In this document: piece by piece, positions 23,871-35,785 of the stretch
How the letters are laid out: each line of letters opens with the position of its first letter
How positions within the stretch are numbered: the first letter of the stretch is position 1
Source: Garcia nutans
Lineage: Eukaryota > Streptophyta > Magnoliopsida > Malpighiales > Euphorbiaceae
Assembly (NCBI GenBank): GCA_947685225.1
Contig: CANTUV010000024.1
Span: 22,772,001-22,836,000, forward strand
DNA: 64,000 nt
Direction: 5' to 3'
The notes under the pieces: generated by a model
The model's database searches: none
What the model saw: only the letters and a program-made list of their open reading frames with translations
What the model was told of the DNA's origin: nothing
Made by a program: the position numbers and the translations under genes

Positions 23871-23943
23871 AACCCAATCAAAAATCACATTGCTTTTCAC
23901 TCTCTTTTGCTGTAGTCTCATATCGCTCAAGCAGAAGGCAAAC

Positions 23944-26142
23944 TGTAAACCTTTAATTTTTGACCTAGTATGGTCCAATATTTTTTATAGTCTAAAATAA
24001 ATTTTGTGGTATTTTAATTAAATAATATTTATTTCAATATTTATTATTTATAATATTTAATAAAAATAAAAAATGTAATATTAGTAAAGTAAAATAAATA
24101 AAATAAAATAAATAAAAAATCGGCGACAAAAAATTTTTGTCTCCGAAAGTGAATTGGCTTGGGCCAATTCGCCGTAGGAAATTGGCCCAAGGCCATTTCA
24201 CACGCAGGAAATTCCTACGGCAAATTGGCTGGCTCGCACCCCAACTCTAGCAATTTTCATGTTGGCCCGCCCGTAGCCCGCAATAATTTTTGACAGCGTA
24301 ATTTTCTCCAGCGCAGTTTTTTCCAAAACTGAATTCTATTTGGTTTTGATTTCTTTTCCTAAATGGTTTTTATTTCCTTAGACAATTAGAATTACGTTTG
24401 GATTTTTTCCTATAATACCACATTAAAACACTTCAGAAGAGGACTTTGGGGAGACAGAACTTAGATCTTCAAAAAAAAAAAAGAAATTTTGAACCAAACT
24501 TGGGACCCTTCAATTCTTTCGGCCAAAAGAAAACCCTAGCAAGCAAGGAGAAATTCAAGACACATCAACCAAAGGAGGCAACAAGCAATCATCTCCAGAT
24601 TGCTTTGCTTAACCAAAATCAAATCTGAAGTAGGCAACAGCTTGGTTCAATTTCTTCAAATTTGGTGGAGCCTTCAAACGTAGGTAAATTGTTCTAACTT
24701 CAGTTTATTCAATCATTAATCATCTTCATCTTTTAAGTCATCATCACACTGCCTTAGTTATTTAATTCTTCCTTAAATTTAGTTTAGACAGTAGCATAAA
24801 TTAATTCATACAATACTTAAGGTCTTAATTAAAGTAAATAATATAATCATTCAAAACACAAATCTAATTTCGTAAACCCTATGTTATTCAAACCCTATTT
24901 CTTAATTAATTTTGTTTCCAAACTTTCACAGTAGCTATTTTGTTATGATTTTATTCAGTGAGTTATTTTAATCTTTCAACAATAAATTTGGCTTTCTATA
25001 TTAGTTTCACTTACAAATACATAAGTAGTTGATACAGTCAATATTAAAAGCACATTCAACTTTGATCACGGAAAAGCATCAAATTCTAAATTCAAAATCA
25101 TAATCTACATAATCAAGATTTCAAACCATAAAACCATAATATCCTAACTTTAAAACCCTAAAACTTTAATAGCCTTAAAACATGTTTTTCAAATCTAAAA
25201 TCCTAATTACACCTTTCTAAAAACCAAAACAACAATCTGTTTGCTTAAAACCCTAACCAAATCTATTTTTTTAAATCACAATAGCATTATTTTAATAAAA
25301 ACATCCAAAACCCTAGATCTTTAAAACATCCAGTAGCTATGTTATTTCTTTAAAATATTTCTCAACTAATTAAACTAGTATATGCAAAACCCTAGTCATT
25401 AAACATAAAACCCTAGAAACCCTAATTGATGCTTGAACCCTTAATAATTTTACTATTTTATTTAAATTGGATGAATGCTTATTATATATTTTGATTGATG
25501 TTTGATGTCTTTGATGAATGATTTATTTATGATGAATGGCTGTTTACTTTTATTGATTTATTTTGATTTCAAAATATTATAAGAGGTATGTTTCCATATT
25601 TTTGGGTACCTAATGTCATGAGCATCATGTAATTTATTTTATTTTAAAGTTTTTGGACCAATGTAAAGGACACGTTTCCACCTTTCAGTGGGTGTCCCAT
25701 TTAGTTTTAGACATGGGCGATGTAAGGACATGTTTCCATCCTCAGATGAGTATCCATTTATTTATTTTGTTTTGACATTGCTTTGATTTTAATATAATGA
25801 TGCTTTATTTTAATTTTTGCATGTAGCATGGATAATATTGTTATACTTAAGAATTTTATAATATTAAGACCTGCAAAGGAGGCCGGTTCCAATGAACCAG
25901 GCATTGTGGGGGTGCTGGGCCATTTCTCACCTTCCCCACACGTACCCACTTTCTGAACCCATTTAGGGGGTTGGAGATTCCTTAGGAATTGAGTCATCCA
26001 CCCCTTTCTTTTTCCCGGCCCGTCCGAGTGGAAACTTCATTTTCTCTAGTTAGGCCCGTGTTCTCTAAGGCCCCGAGCCTAAACAGTGTCAAAGTCGCAA
26101 GAACCATTCGACCGGGAGTGGGGGTGAAAATTCCCGCTCACA
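23944..26142 (+). repeat. Element B 3' LTR
   Basis: 2,199 bp, from TGTAAACCTTTAATTTTTGACC to TTCCCGCTCACA. It is preceded by the shared 3' end phrase CTCAAGCAGAAGGCAAAC (purine-rich primer region). It is collinear with the 5' LTR, but the TATA box is damaged (TATAATA near 24411) and an extra GGACAC-GGTGTCC block (about 25675-25755) is present. The flank CAAAC leads straight back into element A's gag. Confidence 0.9.
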
Positions 26143-26828
26143 CAAACACCAAACGAGAACTTCATGGACTATGTGAAAAGGTGGAGAAATAAAGTTGCAT
26201 TGCTCAAGAAGAGGCCCGATGAATCTGATCAAATAAGAATGATTGTGAGAGGGGTATTACCTAGTCTTCGTGAAAGGATGTCTCATACACTCATCCGGGA
26301 TTTCAAAGATCTTCTCCAAGTTGGTCTGCAAATTGAAGAATGAGAAAGGGAGAAGAACCACTTTTCGGCAAGAAGGAATGAGAAAGGGAACTATTAGTTG
26401 GGTAATCAAAGCACTAAAAAGGAAGTTGATGTTTATATTGACTAGTCAAGGAAATAGAAGGCAATTCTCAGAGTTGGGGAAATCTCTATCTTGGGTTTTC
26501 AACAAACTACAAAAGAAAGGTTTGTTACAACCATTGGCTCCTCGACCACTAGATAATTCTTTGCCACCAAACTTTGATGTCGAGGCCTTCTGTCAATTTC
26601 ATCAAATGCAAGGGCATAAAATGGATATATGTGCTCATCTAAGGTATGAGATCCATGATTTGATTGATAGTGGGAAGCTACCCGAGTCAGATAAGCCCAA
26701 TACCAAAAGCAACCTTTGCTTAAATTTGGAAGAGTGCCTCCACCAGCAACTTTCATTGTAGGAAGAGGATTGGAGGAAGATTTTATCTTATCCTCCTTTC
26801 AAGATGAGAGTATCAAAGACATAGAATG
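26143..26828 (+). pseudogene. Element A gag, 3' part
   Basis: This is the continuation of the gag begun at 7969: NENFMDYVKRW, the basic linker, then NRRQFSELGK and a knuckle CQFHQMQGHKMDIC (Cx2Hx4Hx4C), ending near KDIE with a TGA at about 26828. A TGA after LQIEE (26341) and a frameshift near 26720 disable it. The joined gag would be about 450 codons, like its relatives. Confidence 0.85.
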
Positions 26829-29265
26829 AGGAGAAATTTTATTCAACAAACTTCCCTTAGCTTGGAGTGTTGCTCTATTTATTTTGCTTTCTTTAATATT
26901 TAATTGGAAAAATTATGTTTTTCAAATTATGTTTGTTTGAATAAATTACTTTCATTAAATTTGTTTCTATTGGCCTTTGTTCATTTTGGTGCTCAACCAA
27001 TGATGAACCTACCTTGATATTTATAAATTAATTTATATTCATCATAATTTGAATGACTTTACTAGGTGAGGGAATTGTTCTACAACATTGAATTGTGTAT
27101 GCTTACTTAGAGAGGGCTCTGTATAATAACCTTTGTCTAGGTCCTAGTCAGTCTTAGAAAATGCTTTGATGGACTTTTGAGGAGAAATTGAACTCTATTT
27201 ATTTAAAGGAGATCTAGGCATTGTTTGGTAAGCCAACAACTAGTATCCACCCAATTAAATATCAATCCCTAGTTGTCCCTTTGTGCCTTCATAAGATTTC
27301 AACTTTCTCTTTTTGACTTATAAGCCCAATGACCTACCCTAAGTTTTTGTTATGCTTTTGACAAATCTAATGATCACTACGGTGAAGAGGCAAGAAGATC
27401 AAAGAAAGGAATGCATAGTTAAGATCATAAGGGTAGTTGAAGTTCACCTAATATTAGACCTGATTTCTCTAATTTATTAAGATGACATCAGGATAACAAA
27501 TGATTTATCCTTGTTGAATAAGACTCACTCTACTCCACTCATCCATAAACAGAAGTATAGAATAGTGCAAGCAAGACAATCCTTTTGGAGCTGAGACCCA
27601 ACATAAAAAAAAACATAAAAAAATTAAATAAAAGGAAAGGAAAAGAGAAAGAGAAAGAGAGAAAAAGCAGAAAAAAAAACAAAAAAAATAAAAAAAAGTA
27701 AAAAAAAAAGGAAAAAATGGGTCCTGAGTTTATGCGAAATCAAAAGGAAAATAAAATATAAATGGCAGTCCAGAAAGCCAACCTAGTTTTCCTTTACCTA
27801 AAGCAGTAGAAGTTAAAGACAATTTGACTTAAATTGGTCCAACCCAACAAAAAATTCAACCAAAATTAGAGAGATAGGAGAAAGGCCACCTAGTTCTTGA
27901 AATTCCTGTACTTGACAATCCCCAGGGAAGAAGGACAAAATGATAAAGAAGCTAAGAGAAAAAGGGATAAAAAAATAAATAAAGAGATAAAAAGGAAAAG
28001 AAGAAAAGGAAAGGAATGTGAGTACCAAACTTTTTGCAAAGGCAAAAACTGTCCTAATCAAGATTTGGGTTCATGTCGAGATGAAAGAAGAATGTTCAAA
28101 GCTTTATCTTTTCATGCTTCCAACTCTCTAAACAAGAAATTTATAATGTGAGGGTTTGCCCATAGTATCACAATGGCTCCAATTTACAATTGGCCTCCGA
28201 TTAACTCATGTACCATATAGACCCCATTTCAAGCCTATCAAAGACCTGTTGATCTCTCTTTGTAGGTAGAGTCTATTAGTGGAGATAGTTTGAATAAGCA
28301 TGCATATGTGGTAGACAATATTTAAACTCAATGAGACATTTGGCAAAGTAATGTGTATGTGCCTATATGAAGTGCAATAGTTCTTGCTCAAATAGCAATG
28401 ATTCCCGAGTTTAGTACAGTAACTAGGGCTGTCATGTTATCGATATGTTAATTTGCAAAATTGAGCCCTGAGGTACAATGACACTGATGTGACAAAGTCA
28501 ACATTTGATTTAAAAAAAAATTTATCATACAAAGCCTTCAAGTTGAGGAAAGTTTGTTAAACCATCAAACCTCAAAGGATACATTGGGGCAAGGTAAATG
28601 ATTATTGGCAAGGTTATGAAGAAGCTACCAACTGGCATACTGAATCATAATTTGAAATGGATGTATCTCTACTACTTAGGGTCTCCACTACCCATGTTTT
28701 CAACATCTTGAAGATAAAAGCCATAAATGCGAAGCCTTCTGTCATTCCAATGCAAGACTTGAACAAGCACCTAGGAAGAATCGATGAAAGCACTTCAGCT
28801 AATCATCTCAGTCTATGAGTCGATGGAACCACTATGAGTATTATTCATGCTTATCATGCATACGTGAGCATATCAACCTATTATTTATCAAAGTGAACAG
28901 TAAACACCCTGTGAAGTAAAGAATCAAAAGAAGATATTAAATCAGGGGGGATAGAAAGCCCATTGATGGAGGAAGGTCCAGGCATTTTGCAAAAGAAGAA
29001 ATGCATGCTTGTGCGATGAACTAGACAACACAAAAATCAATATGAACCTGCATGAGAAAAATCATTAGTTTGAGCCTACACAGGGGGCAAAGTTTCTCCT
29101 TTTCAAATTTTGAGTTTATACGTGTACAAAACATTTTTTAGACTCACTTTCAATATTTTGCCACACAGGGGGCAAGGGGAAGATATAAGGGTCAGCTAAA
29201 AAATAGCTAAATTTTTTGCAGAACAAAAAGAGTGGAACATTAGAACTCTCAAAAGGATGAGAATC
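26829..29265 (+). mobile_element. Element A non-coding spacer
   Basis: Collinear with C's spacer on the other strand (shared phrases include ATCAATCCCTAGTTGTCCCTTT and CTCATCCATAA). It contains an A/G-rich low-complexity tract (27600-27720), plus a second block at 27930-28020 (AAAAGGAAAAG type). No pol domain can be recognised on either strand. The short open frames at 27897-28151 and 29116-29304 are of low complexity or unsupported. Confidence 0.75.
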
Positions 29266-30090
29266 CAATTTAGAATCGAGCATCCACATCCAGTTTAGGA
29301 TCAAGTATCCAAATCCAGTTTTGGGTCAAGCACCCAACTCCAGTTTCAGGTCAAGCACCCAAAATCCAGTTACGGGTCGAGCACCCAAATTCAGTTTCGG
29401 GTCAAGCAACCAAATCCAGTTTATGGTCGATCACCCAACTCCTGTCTCGGGTCTAAGTACCCAATCTAGTTTCGGGTCGAGCACCCAAAATCTAGTTTCG
29501 AATCGAGTATCAAAATCTAGTTTAGGATCGAGAATTCAAATCTAGTTTAGGATCGAGCATCCACATCCAATTTAGGATAGAGTATCCAAATCCAGTTTTG
29601 AGTCGAGCACCCAACTCCTATCTCGGGTCCAAGTACCCAATTCAATCTCGGATCCAAGTACCCAGTCTCGAGTCTAAGTATCCAAATCAAATTCGGCCTC
29701 GGGTCCAAGTACCCAGTCTTAGGTCCAAGTACCCAAATCAAATTCAATCTCGGGTTCAAGTACCCAGTCTCGGGTCTAAGTACCCAAATCAAAATTAGTC
29801 TCGGGTCTAAGTACCAAAATCAAATTCAGTCTCGGGTCTAAGTACCCAGTCTCGAGTCCAAGCACCCAAATCAAATTTAGTCTCGGGTCTAAGTACCCAG
29901 TCTCGGGTCAAAGTGCCCAAATCAAATTCAGTCTCGGGTCCAAGTAACCAAATTAAATTCAATCTCAGGTCCAAGTACCAAGTCTCTAGTCTAAGTACCC
30001 AAATCTTTTCTGAGTCCAGAACTTATTCCGGATCCAAGTACCCAAACCATTGCCATTCTTGGGTCAAGAACCCATCCTCATCCATAATCA
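29266..30090 (+). repeat. Minisatellite of element A
   Basis: Two linked arrays. The first (29266-29620) repeats CAAATCCAGTTTCGGGTCGA and AGCACCCAA. The second (29620-30060) repeats TCTCGGGTCCAAGTACCCA with or without AATCAAATTCAG, the sense version of C's GGGTACTTGGACCCGAGA. Periods of about 20 and 31 bp alternate. Sense frames remain open over tens of codons (29321-29545, 29598-29798), giving repeats such as SLGSKYPNQI. The end of the array is followed by the 3' primer region (30090-30158). Confidence 0.85.
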
Positions 30091-30158
30091 ATTCAAAGTC
30101 ATGTTGCTTTTCACTCTCTTTTACTAAAAGTCTCAGATCGTTCAAGCAGAGGGCAAAT

Positions 30159-31965
30159 TGTAGACCCTTAATTTTTACCAAGTCCTGTCCAAAATTTTAA
30201 AATAAGTCCAAAATAATTTTTATGGTATTTATTATTTATTTTATTTCATTTAATATTTATTTTATTATTTATTATTCATTTTATTTGTTTTTAAATATAT
30301 ATAATTAAAAAATAAAAAATTGGATGGACAAATCAGTGAACGACACGTGGCAGGCAATTTGCCACAGTTGAATGCTGCAATGAATTGGGCAGCTCCTCAC
30401 AGGCGCTCACCCAATTGTTCGCATCCCAGCCTCATTGCTTACCCGTTACTCGCATCCCAGCAGCTAGTGCTAGTGCGTTGGCTGATTTGTGCCAAAATTC
30501 TATTTTTACTCAAAACTCGAATTAATTTCCTAAAGAGTTCTAATTTTCTTAACATATTAAGTTTTATTTTAAAATTCTATAATAGTACTCTTAAACACAG
30601 AAATAATGATGGGCCACAATTATTTAAGAATTATTCAAGGACTTTTTTTCTTTTCTTCGGGCAGAAATACAGGCAGTAGCAAATATTGAGAACTTTTAAA
30701 CTTTTAGCAATTTATTTCTAGGACTGGAATTAAAAGATTGTAGCAATGGAGAAAGAAAAGAGACAAAGAGCAAAAAGTAGTAACAAAAAATAAGGAGAAA
30801 CCCTAGCAACCAAAGGAGAAAAGATAAAACACAAAACTTTATCAAGGCAGTGGCTCACTACTGTCTTGATTTTATTCAACCAACAAACAAAGCTGGTGCA
30901 ATCAAGAATTTGGGCCAACCTTTAATTATTGGTGGAATCAACAACGAAGGTAAGTCCTCTAAATTAAATCCATTTAAACTTGGCATAATAAGTTTTGATG
31001 AGATTGCTTGTTATTCATACAAAATAGCTCCAGTAACCCATACTTGTCTAATTATTTTTTATGCATGTTCATTTAATTAAAACACATCCAGCAGCCATCC
31101 ATACAAGAGTATGTGTTGTGCAAATATTTATTATAAGTCAATATTTCAATAAGATCAAAGTTTATAAATATATCACAGTATCTTGATGTTTTTTAAGTAA
31201 TAATAATAATAATAGTTCTATATATCAAAACGCTAATTCCATTCATGAAACCCTGATTTAAGATATAAACCCTAGACTTATACATTTATTGCTTTATTTA
31301 GTTTTAGATTTGATTATGTGGTTTATAATATGTTTTGGTGATTGATTTATTTGATTTCAATGTTTGATTTATTTAATTTATCATGGATGAATATTTTCTT
31401 GTTTATTATTTGCTTATTAAAATTGTAAGAGGTATGTTTCCATGATTGGATACCTCATTAATTAGTCCTTATGTAATTTAAATTATTTTTGTATTTTGGG
31501 ATCAATGTAAAGGACGCGTTTCCATCCTAGACATGGACGATGTAAGGAGATGTTTCCATCCTCGAATGGGTGTCGATTTATTTGTTTTATTTGAACATTG
31601 CTATGATTTTTAATAAAGTATTTATTTATTCTTATGATCACCTATAATATGGATAATGTCATTATATTTAAAAATTTTATAATATTAAGACCTGGAAAGG
31701 AGGCCGGTTCCAATGAACTGGGCGTTGTGGGGGTGCTGGGTCATTCTCACCTTCCCCACACGTACCCAACTTTTCAAACCCAAATAAGGGGTTGGGGATT
31801 CCTTAGGAATTGAGTCATCCATCACTTTTTTTTTCCCGGACTGTCCGGATGGCAACTCTATTTTCTCCGGGTTTAGGCTCATGTTCTCTAAGGCCTTGAG
31901 CCTAACAATGCCGAAGTCGCAAAAATCATTCCACGCGGGAGTGGGGACAAAAATCCACGCTCACA
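30159..31965 (+). repeat. Element A 3' LTR
   Basis: 1,807 bp, from TGTAGACCCTTAATTTTT to CCACGCTCACA, preceded by GCAGAGGGCAAA. The palindrome island is shortened here compared with the 5' LTR (30345-30375). The open frame 30850-31080 repeats that at 5652-5849 with few changes and is followed by the donor-like AAGGTAAGTC. The flanking AGTGA at 31966-31970 completes the TSD. Confidence 0.9.
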
Positions 31966-31970
31966 AGTGA

Positions 31971-32413
31971 GTGATTGGATGAAGAAAATTTTCACTTCCA
32001 AGTAGCCATGGGATTCTCGGCCAAAGAATAAGAAGAGAGGAAGAAGATGACCAATTTTCAATTTTTGACTTTTTCTCTTTTTTCATTTAAGACCACTTAT
32101 ATATATAATATAATATTATTTTAATTATTTATTTATTTATTTATTTTAAAAACTCAAATTTTCATCTTCATTCATAAATATTTTCTTTTCCAATTATTTT
32201 ATTAACTTTTATTTTATAAAGTTTAATTACCATTTTTTCCCTCTCTACTATTCATCTTCTGTCTTATTCTCTCTTATGATTAGAATTCATATGTTATGTA
32301 TATTTCTTTTTATTTCACGTATACCTTTGTTAATTTCTCAATTATAACATTTCTCCCTTAATTATTTATTTTAATTAATTTAAATTAATTTTAACCCTAA
32401 AGTGAATGTTACA
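31971..32413 (-). repeat. Chromovirus E, 3' LTR (U3 start)
   Basis: On the minus strand the LTR begins TGTAACATTCACTTTAGGG at 32413, directly after a purine tract (AGGGGGAGAGAA, 32427-32416). It runs to the element A insertion site and continues at 1866. Its AT-rich composition and phrases (TTTAATTACCAxxTTTTCCC) parallel the 2088-5145 insertion near 4735. Confidence 0.75.
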
Positions 32414-32469
32414 ATTCTCTCCCCCTAAAAAAATTTCCTCCTCAAAATTACCTGATATCAGCTCAGGAA

Positions 32470-33890
32470 AAGTTGATGATACTAGCTCCGCATCGTCTGC
32501 TCACTTTCTCATGTTGCCTCCTCAGTGGAATGGTTCCTCCATAGAACTTTAACAAGTGGCATTTTCTTTTTTCTAAACTCTTTCACCTCTCGTGCCAAAA
32601 TTGCCACTGGTTCTTCTTTATTAGTCAGATCCAGATTCACCTCAATAGACTCCACTAACAAGATATGAGATGGGTCTGATCTATATCTCTGAAGCATAGA
32701 GACATGGAAAACATTGTGTATCCTATCTAACTTAGGCTACAGAGCCAATCTGTAAGCCACCGGTCCAACTCTCTCTAGTACCTCATAAGGTCCTATAAAG
32801 CGAGGACTCAACTTCCCTTTCCAACCAAAGCTCAAAATCTTTTTCCATGAAGACACCTTCAGGAACAACTTATCCCCCACATTGAACTCTGTATCCTTCC
32901 TCTTCAAACCTGTATAAGATTTTTGTAGGTCTGAAGCTGCCTTCAAACAACCCTGGATTATCTTCACTTTCTCTTTTATTTCCTTGATCAATTTGGGGCC
33001 TACCAGTTTACCTTCTCTGACTTCATCCAACATAATGTTGTTCTGCACTTCTTTTCCATATAGAGCCTCATATGGTGCCATCCCAATACTGGACTGATAA
33101 CTATTGATGTAGGTGAACTCTATCAGTGGCAAAAATCTATCCTAGCTCCTAGTAAAATCAATGATACAACTCCTTAACATATCCTCTAGAACCTGTATCA
33201 CTCTCTCTAATTGTCCATTTGTCTTCGAATGGAAAGTAGTACTAAAGTGTAATCGAGAACCTAATGCATCCTGTAACCTCCTCTAAAACCTCAATGTAAA
33301 ATGGGGATCTCGATCTGACACCAATGACACTGTGACTCCATGCAATCTCACTATCTCACTGATATATAGCTCAACCAACCTATCAAGTGAGCAGTCCATC
33401 CTAACTAGGAGAAAATGAGCTGTCTTTGTCATTCGATCAACTTTCACCCAGACTGCGTCATACTTTTTCTAGGTCAAAGGCAGTCCAGTCACAAAATCCA
33501 TGGTCACTCACTCCCATTTCCACTCAGGCACTGACAATGGCTGAAGCAACCTTGAAGGAACTTGGTGCTCAACTTTCACTCTCTAGCAAGTGTGAGATCT
33601 GGATACAAATTTTACTATGTCCCTCTTCATACCTGACCATAAATAGTGCTGCTTCAAGTTTTGATACATCTTGGTACTTCCAGGATGCATAACATAAAAT
33701 GATTGATGTGCTTCCTCCAAAATTTTATTCTTCAGCCCCACATCATTGGGAATACACAATCTATTCTGGTATTATAAACTACTATCATCTCTTATATGAA
33801 AGTCTCTACTCTCCCCCTTTTGGTAATCCTCCACAATCTTTTGGATTTTCTCATCTGCTCATTATGCTTCCTTAATCTGATCTAGCAACA
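32470..33890 (-). pseudogene. Chromovirus pol remnant: integrase, GPY/F motif, chromodomain
   Basis: On the minus strand, frames near 33750-33550 give an integrase zinc-finger-like HQSFYVMHPGSTKMYQNL then SRSHTC with a stop; one metal cysteine is lost. Next comes TMDFVTGLPLT (core start). The 131-codon frame 33132-32737 covers the core end (IGMAPYEALYG) and the GPY/F motif RFIGPYEVLERVGPVAYRL. The 62-codon frame 32697-32509 contains HVSMLQRYxxDPSH-like linker sequence and a chromodomain (LAREVKEFRKKKMPLVKVLW). This order is diagnostic of chromoviruses, probably the Tekay/Del clade. Multiple stops and frameshifts make it inactive. RT and upstream parts are missing. Confidence 0.88.
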
Positions 33891-34405
33891 TTGGTGTTGT
33901 CCTAAGATGGCAACCAAGAGGGGGGTGAATTGGTTGTTTGAGAAGTTGATGTCGAATTAAAAAATTCAACAAACAAGAAATGTAGAAGATTGAGAAGAGA
34001 GTAGAAAAATGAACACAAGAGATTTATAGTGGTTAGGATTCAACAATCCTACATCCACTCCCCAACCTCAATTAGGTATTCCACTATACTTGAAGTTTTA
34101 CAAGCTCACTTCAAATTTTGGTGTTTTTACCAGTTCACACCCAACTTGACAAGTGTTTTCCTAAGGCTAACACTCAAACCCCTTACAAGAGTTTTCCTAG
34201 GCTAACTCTCAAACCCAACAAGTGTTTGTGGCTCACACTAAACCTTACAATTGGTGTTTTAGTGGCTAACACTCAACCTTACATGAAGAGATAAATAGAT
34301 GAAAGCTTAAGTAAATAAATTGTAAGAGTTTGGACAATATTAGTATATTTTCTCTTACTAGAAGACTTGTTTGAGGTGGTATTTATAGGCCTCAAACAAG
34401 TTATG
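33891..34405. mobile_element. Unidentified repeat-like insert
   Basis: About 500 bp between the chromovirus remnant and element D's gag. It includes CCAAGAGGGGGGTGAATTGG and TTTATAGTGGTTAGGATTCAAC. It also has several variants of CTTACAAGTGTTTTCCTAxGGCTAACACTCAAACC (34150-34280), an internal degenerate tandem repeat of about 45 bp. Phrases of this kind are common in plant repetitive DNA, but I cannot name the family. No coding frame was seen. Confidence 0.4.
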
Positions 34406-34479
34406 CCTGTTGATGAAGTGGGTAGACAAGTGCAACTCCAACAACCATAAAATCTTCATGGATTTTTGTGTCAGACTGT

Positions 34480-35785
34480 TGGTGCAGTCGCACACCACCT
34501 TTGGGCATCATGAAGGTTGTTGGCGGTGGCACCCTTCCAAATTTAGGCAAAGGATTGTTCTTAGTGTTGAGTTTTTTGGGCTCAGGCAGCTTATCATTGT
34601 AGATTGGATCTTGGATCTCATGCTTCAATCGAGTACATCTATCTGTCTCATGTCCTTGTGTCTAATGAAATTGACAAAAAGCTTTGGTATCAAAGTTTGG
34701 AGGTAAAGGATTTAGCAAGGTCGAGGAGTCAATGTTTGTAATAATCCTTTCTTCTACGGCTTGTTAAAAATCCAAGAAAGATGTTTTCCCAATTTTAAAA
34801 ATTATCTTCTATTTTCTTGACCAGTTGCATTAACATCGAATTCCTTATGTGTATTTTGATTGCTAGATTGATAATTTTGTTTTACAAAAAAATGATTCTT
34901 CTCTCTTTCCCACTCTTCTATTTGAAAGTCAGCATGAAGAAGATCTTTGAAATCTCTAATAAGAGTGTGAGACATCCATTCACGAAGATTAGGTAGCTCC
35001 CCTCTCACAATCATCCTAATCCAGTTTGACTCATCTGGCCTTTTCTTAAGCAGTCCAGCCTTGTTCCTCCACCTCTTCACATAGTCAACAAAACTTTTAT
35101 TTTGCTTTTGTCTGATTGATTCTACCTCCATTAGAGTCACTTCTAATTCTACATTATAGCCATATTGCTAAATGAAGGCTTTGTATAGCATATCCCAATC
35201 TTTTTGGATACTTTCCTCTAAGGTGTTGAATTAGTTTTGCACAATAGGATCTAATGAGAGCATAAAACACCATAGAGTTTGACCCTTGATAGCTCTAGTA
35301 GACTACATAGCAGTGATATAATGCTTAACATGTAAGTGAGGATTCCATGTATCATTGTACCTAGCGAAAAAAGGCATCTTAAACTTGTGAGGAACTTTTT
35401 TATCTTACTCAAATATTTTGTCCACTTCTAACACCTCTTCAACCTTCAGCTTCTTTTCAAACTTCTTCTCCAAATCAGCAATCATCTTCTCCACATCTGA
35501 AGTTTCAGTCTTTTTAATAGTTGATTTTTCCACAACCTTCAGCTCTTTCTTTTTATCTTGAGGATCTTGACAATATTAAGCCTAGTCATAATCATCATTA
35601 ATGACTACCTTATCATCATCGAAGGCTACTTCACTGACCTTAGCCTTCTCTTTGTCCTTCTGCTTCTTAGTACTAGCATATGTCTCAGTAGTGTTCCCCA
35701 AAAGTGCAGCCAATTGACTCTTCATAGTCTCAGCCAGGGCCTCCTTGAGTTCTTCTATCTTGGCATTGAGGGCATTGTCCACCAT
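34480..35785 (-). pseudogene. Element D gag
   Basis: Recognisable pieces: VDNALNAKIEELKEALAETM at the N-terminus (35785), the acidic block DDDKVVINDDYD, LMEVESIRQKQNKSFVDYVK (35140-35080), and IQDPIYNDKLPEPKKLNTK after the knuckle (34628). The zinc-knuckle region near 34690 is degraded. Several stops (for example near 35170, 35235, 35580) and frameshifts exist. It is more decayed than the copies in B and C. Confidence 0.8.

Larger units (their letters stand above)
8649..26142 (+). mobile_element. Element B: gag-PR gypsy element nested in A's gag
   Basis: Its LTRs are 8649-10797 and 23944-26142. The flanks are CAAAG (8644-8648) and CAAAC (26143-26147), a 5-bp TSD with one substitution. A's gag reading frame (VESIRQ ... 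PNENFMDYVKRW) rejoins across the gap, which proves the insertion independently. The internal order is PBS, leader ORF, element C (inserted), gag, and a protease-like end, followed directly by the short purine-rich end and 3' LTR. Unlike A and C it lacks the spacer and minisatellite, but it also lacks RT, RNase H and integrase. Without C it would be about 7.6 kb. Confidence 0.9.
1867..31965 (+). mobile_element. Element A: non-autonomous Ty3/gypsy retrotransposon, nest host
   Basis: Element A is bounded by two related LTRs (1867-6789 and 30159-31965) and a perfect 5-bp target duplication, AGTGA, at 1862-1866 and 31966-31970. In order it holds the 5' LTR, PBS, leader ORF, a gag pseudogene split by element B, a long spacer, a minisatellite, a purine-rich end (GCAGAGGGCAAA) and the 3' LTR. 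No reverse transcriptase, RNase H or integrase is visible, so it needed an autonomous relative to move. The tRNA-Arg PBS and the gag type suggest the Tat/Ogre branch; that placement is inference. Without the insertions of B (17.5 kb plus TSD) and the 3.06-kb LTR-like piece, A would be about 9.5 kb. Confidence 0.88.

Noticed and set aside
33426..33692. 88-codon plus-strand open frame
   Set aside because: It is the antisense shadow of the chromovirus integrase, which is clearly recognisable on the minus strand.
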